Source: Baffinella frigidus
Taxonomy: Eukaryota > Cryptophyceae > Cryptomonadales > Baffinellaceae
Reading direction: 5' to 3'
Length of the DNA: 18,146 nucleotides
NCBI GenBank assembly: GCA_026770585.1
Contig: MU647297.1
Coordinates: forward strand, 63,302-81,447
This document shows positions 12,901-15,900 of the stretch, piece by piece. Position numbers and translations under genes: made by a program. Below the pieces are notes generated by a model that did no database searches, was not told the DNA's origin, and saw only the letters and a program-made list of their open reading frames with translations. Every line of letters begins with the position of its first letter. Position 1 is the first letter of the stretch.

Positions 12901-15900
12901 TCAAAATAGCCAGATGTGGCTATTTTTACTACACGGCACTCTGTCTTCCACTCCCGCGGCAACTGCTTCACTGCCTGCAGCCAGCCGGACGTTTTTGCTG
13001 AGGTCAACTTCCATAGACGCCTGGCAACTTCAGACACAGACCTGGCACAGGGAAGGGCATCCATATCCAGACCAACCCAGCACCGGGGCCAGCCAGCCGG
13101 AAGTTTTTGCGTTTTGTTTAGAATTTCCAGGTAATCCCTGCGTGGCCCGCTGTGTGGTCAAAGTCAACTTTCGCAGACATCAGTCAACTTCAGACACGGG
13201 TGGTGTTGGCCCACAACCAGACTAGGCCGTAGCACCCATAGCTACGTGCCTCCTGGTACACGACGAAGGCGGTACTTGGAACCTTGAAAGTGGTACCTGG
13301 AGCCTTGACGGCAAAATTGGGAGCCTTGAATGTGGTTCTTAGAGCCGTATGGGCTGTACTGTTGAGCTTGATGTCAGTTTCTTTGCGCGAGGTGTCAGTC
13401 CAGTGTGTATCGGACATGGAAGGGCATCTTGTTCATATCCAGACAAACCCGACATCGGAGCCACGTCCGATGACAGACTGGGGGATTTCCAAGTGCTGTG
13501 CGAGCTATCGCATCTTTCTCAACGCGGCCGCATCTTTCAAGGGATTCTTCTCGAATTCTGTGAACATCATACGAATTTATGTCTACACGCAGAATTGATG
13601 GTGCGGAAACAGAGGTGTGATGGATAGGTGCCTGCGAGCCGTGAACGCTGCCGTATGTCTATGTGTATGCACGCGGTTGAATTGATGGTCAAAAAATGGA
13701 GGAGGGACGGATGGGTGCCGGCGAGCCGAAGCTAGGCTCGAGACCCTTCTGGTTTGTGGCTTAGGGTTCCGGGCAAGTGCTTGAGGTTCAGGGTTGGATT
13801 TCGACGTTAAGGGTTGAGAGATTCAGGTTTTGGGTTTAGGGTTCAGAGTTCATGGGACGGTTTAGGGTGCAGGGTTCATGCGTGCGAGCCGTCAACACCT
13901 TCCTGAGGTGGCTTAGGGTCTCGGGTAAGTGTTTGAGGTTTAGAGTTGGGTCTCGGGTAAGTGTTTGAGGTTTAGAGCATGGGACGGTTTAGGGTTCAGG
14001 GTTCATGCGTGCGAGCCGTCAACACTCCCATGAGGTGGCTTAGGGTCTCGGGTAAGTGTTTGAGGTTTAGGGTTTAGAGTTTCAGTTTTGGGGTTTTGGG
14101 TTTAGAGTTCAAGGTTCAGGGTTTAGGGTTCTGGGTACAGGGTTTGGGTTCAGGGTTTAGGGTTCAGGGTTTGGGATTCAGGGTTTAGGGGCTGAAGAGA
14201 TGGAGGTGTGATGGATGGGTGCCTGCGAGCCGTCAACGCTCCCCTGCGCCGCGTCGAGAAGCTCCTCGATGATGTCCAGGTACAGGTTTTCCTCCCCCCT
14301 GCTTTTGCAGAAACGTCTCAGGGGGCGTACAGGTCCCCCCCCCCCCCTGCTTTTACAGAAAATTCCCAGGGGGCGAAAGAATATGGAAAAGTCTTAGGGG
14401 GCGAACAGATATTCTGCTGCTGGGGGGGGGCCAGCTTCTGCTGGCGGACGTTCTGCTGCTGCTGCTGCAACATGTGCTGGGGCGGGCCAGGGTGGGGGGT
14501 CGGCTGCCACGGCTGCAGTGTTGCGTCCACGATTCGAACTTTCATGATGTGCACGGTGGTGTGATTTCCTAGGTGCATCGATCACACAGGCTCATAGGAG
14601 GCCTTTGCCACTTAGCAGCCACCGTTGTCGTTTCCATTTCCGGGGGAAAAATGCTGATGTTTGGCGTTTTCTCGGGTGAGAATCAACTATAGACATATTC
14701 CCGAGGTCGTCTTAGCAGCCACCGTTGCCCTCACCCCCCAGATTTCCGGGGGAAATTTGCTGACTTTCAGCGAATGACTTTCTCGGGTGAGAATCGACTT
14801 TGGGCGTATTCCCGAAGTCATCGATGCCTGCTAAGTAGAGCGGGCGGTGCATGTCTGCCGCTTCACTGGCGATGGGCACCAGCGAACACGCAAGGCAGTC
14901 ACCTCGGACAGTTGGCTTCGGCGTCCGCGTGACCGGTCACGCGGGCGTTCACGAGCCTGCCGGCGGGGCTGTTCCAACACACGATGTGTTTTCCTAGTGG
15001 CATCTATCACACAGTCTTGATCTCCATAAAATTATTGATTAATTGCTTTTGGGCAACGAAAATTACCACACAATTTGCTCATAAGAGTAATGGTAGAGCA
15101 TTTTTATAGTAAATTTCGTTACGCCAAAAGCAATTAATTAATGATTTTATGGAGCGGAGTCTCAGAGGTCTCAGAGTAGGTCGTTGGGCGGTTCCTGTCG
15201 GCCGCTTCACTGGCGATCGGCACCAGCGGGCACACGATATCGCTCAGGTACGGCCAGAGTGTGTGATTTCCTAGTGGAATCTTGAGTGTGTGATTTCCTA
15301 GTTGCATCTTGAGTGAGGGATTTCCTAGTTGCATCTTGAGTGTGTGATTTCCTAGTTGCATCTTGAGTGTGCGATTTCCTAGTTTCATCTTGAGTGTGTG
15401 ATTTCCTAGTTGCATCTTGAGTGTGCGATTTCCTAGTTGCATCTTAAGTGGGGCGGACAGTGCCTGTCTGCCGCTTCGCTGGCGATTGGCACCAGCGGGC
15501 ACACGATGTCGCTCAGGTACGGCCAGAGTGTGTGATTTCCTAATTGCATCTTGAGTGTGCGATTTCCTAGTTGCATCTTAAGTGGGGCGGGCGGTTCCTG
15601 TCTGCCGCTTCGCTGGCGATGGGCACCAGCGGGCAGACGATGTCGCTGAGGTACGGCCAGAGCGCGTCCGATGCGTCGTTGCCCACGCGCAGAACCTGGA
15701 TTCAGAACACACTTGAGGGAGCGCGCGCGAGAGAGAGAGAGATATAGCGAGAGAGAGAGAGAGAGAGAGTGAGATAATGCGAGAGAGAGACAGAGACAGA
15801 GAGCGAGAGAGAGAGAGCGAGAAAGAGAGAGGGAAATAGAGAGGGAAAGAGAGAGAGAAAGAGAGCGAGAAAGAGAAAGAAAGAAAGAGAGAGAGAGTAC

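Noticed and set aside
12641-13225. Plus-strand ORFs of 100-174 residues
   Set aside because: They are antisense to the exon 12707-12790 and its repeated surroundings; no conserved features.
14318-14585. Polyglutamine-containing minus-strand ORF as an exon
   Set aside because: Exons 15598-15695 and 14223-14298 already join in frame without it, and no convincing donor was found. A species-specific insert remains possible.
15134-15502. Minus-strand ORF with 9-residue repeats fused to LWPYLSDIV
   Set aside because: Minisatellite joined to exon fragments; no acceptor, and the parent exon at 15598-15695 fits ATM better.
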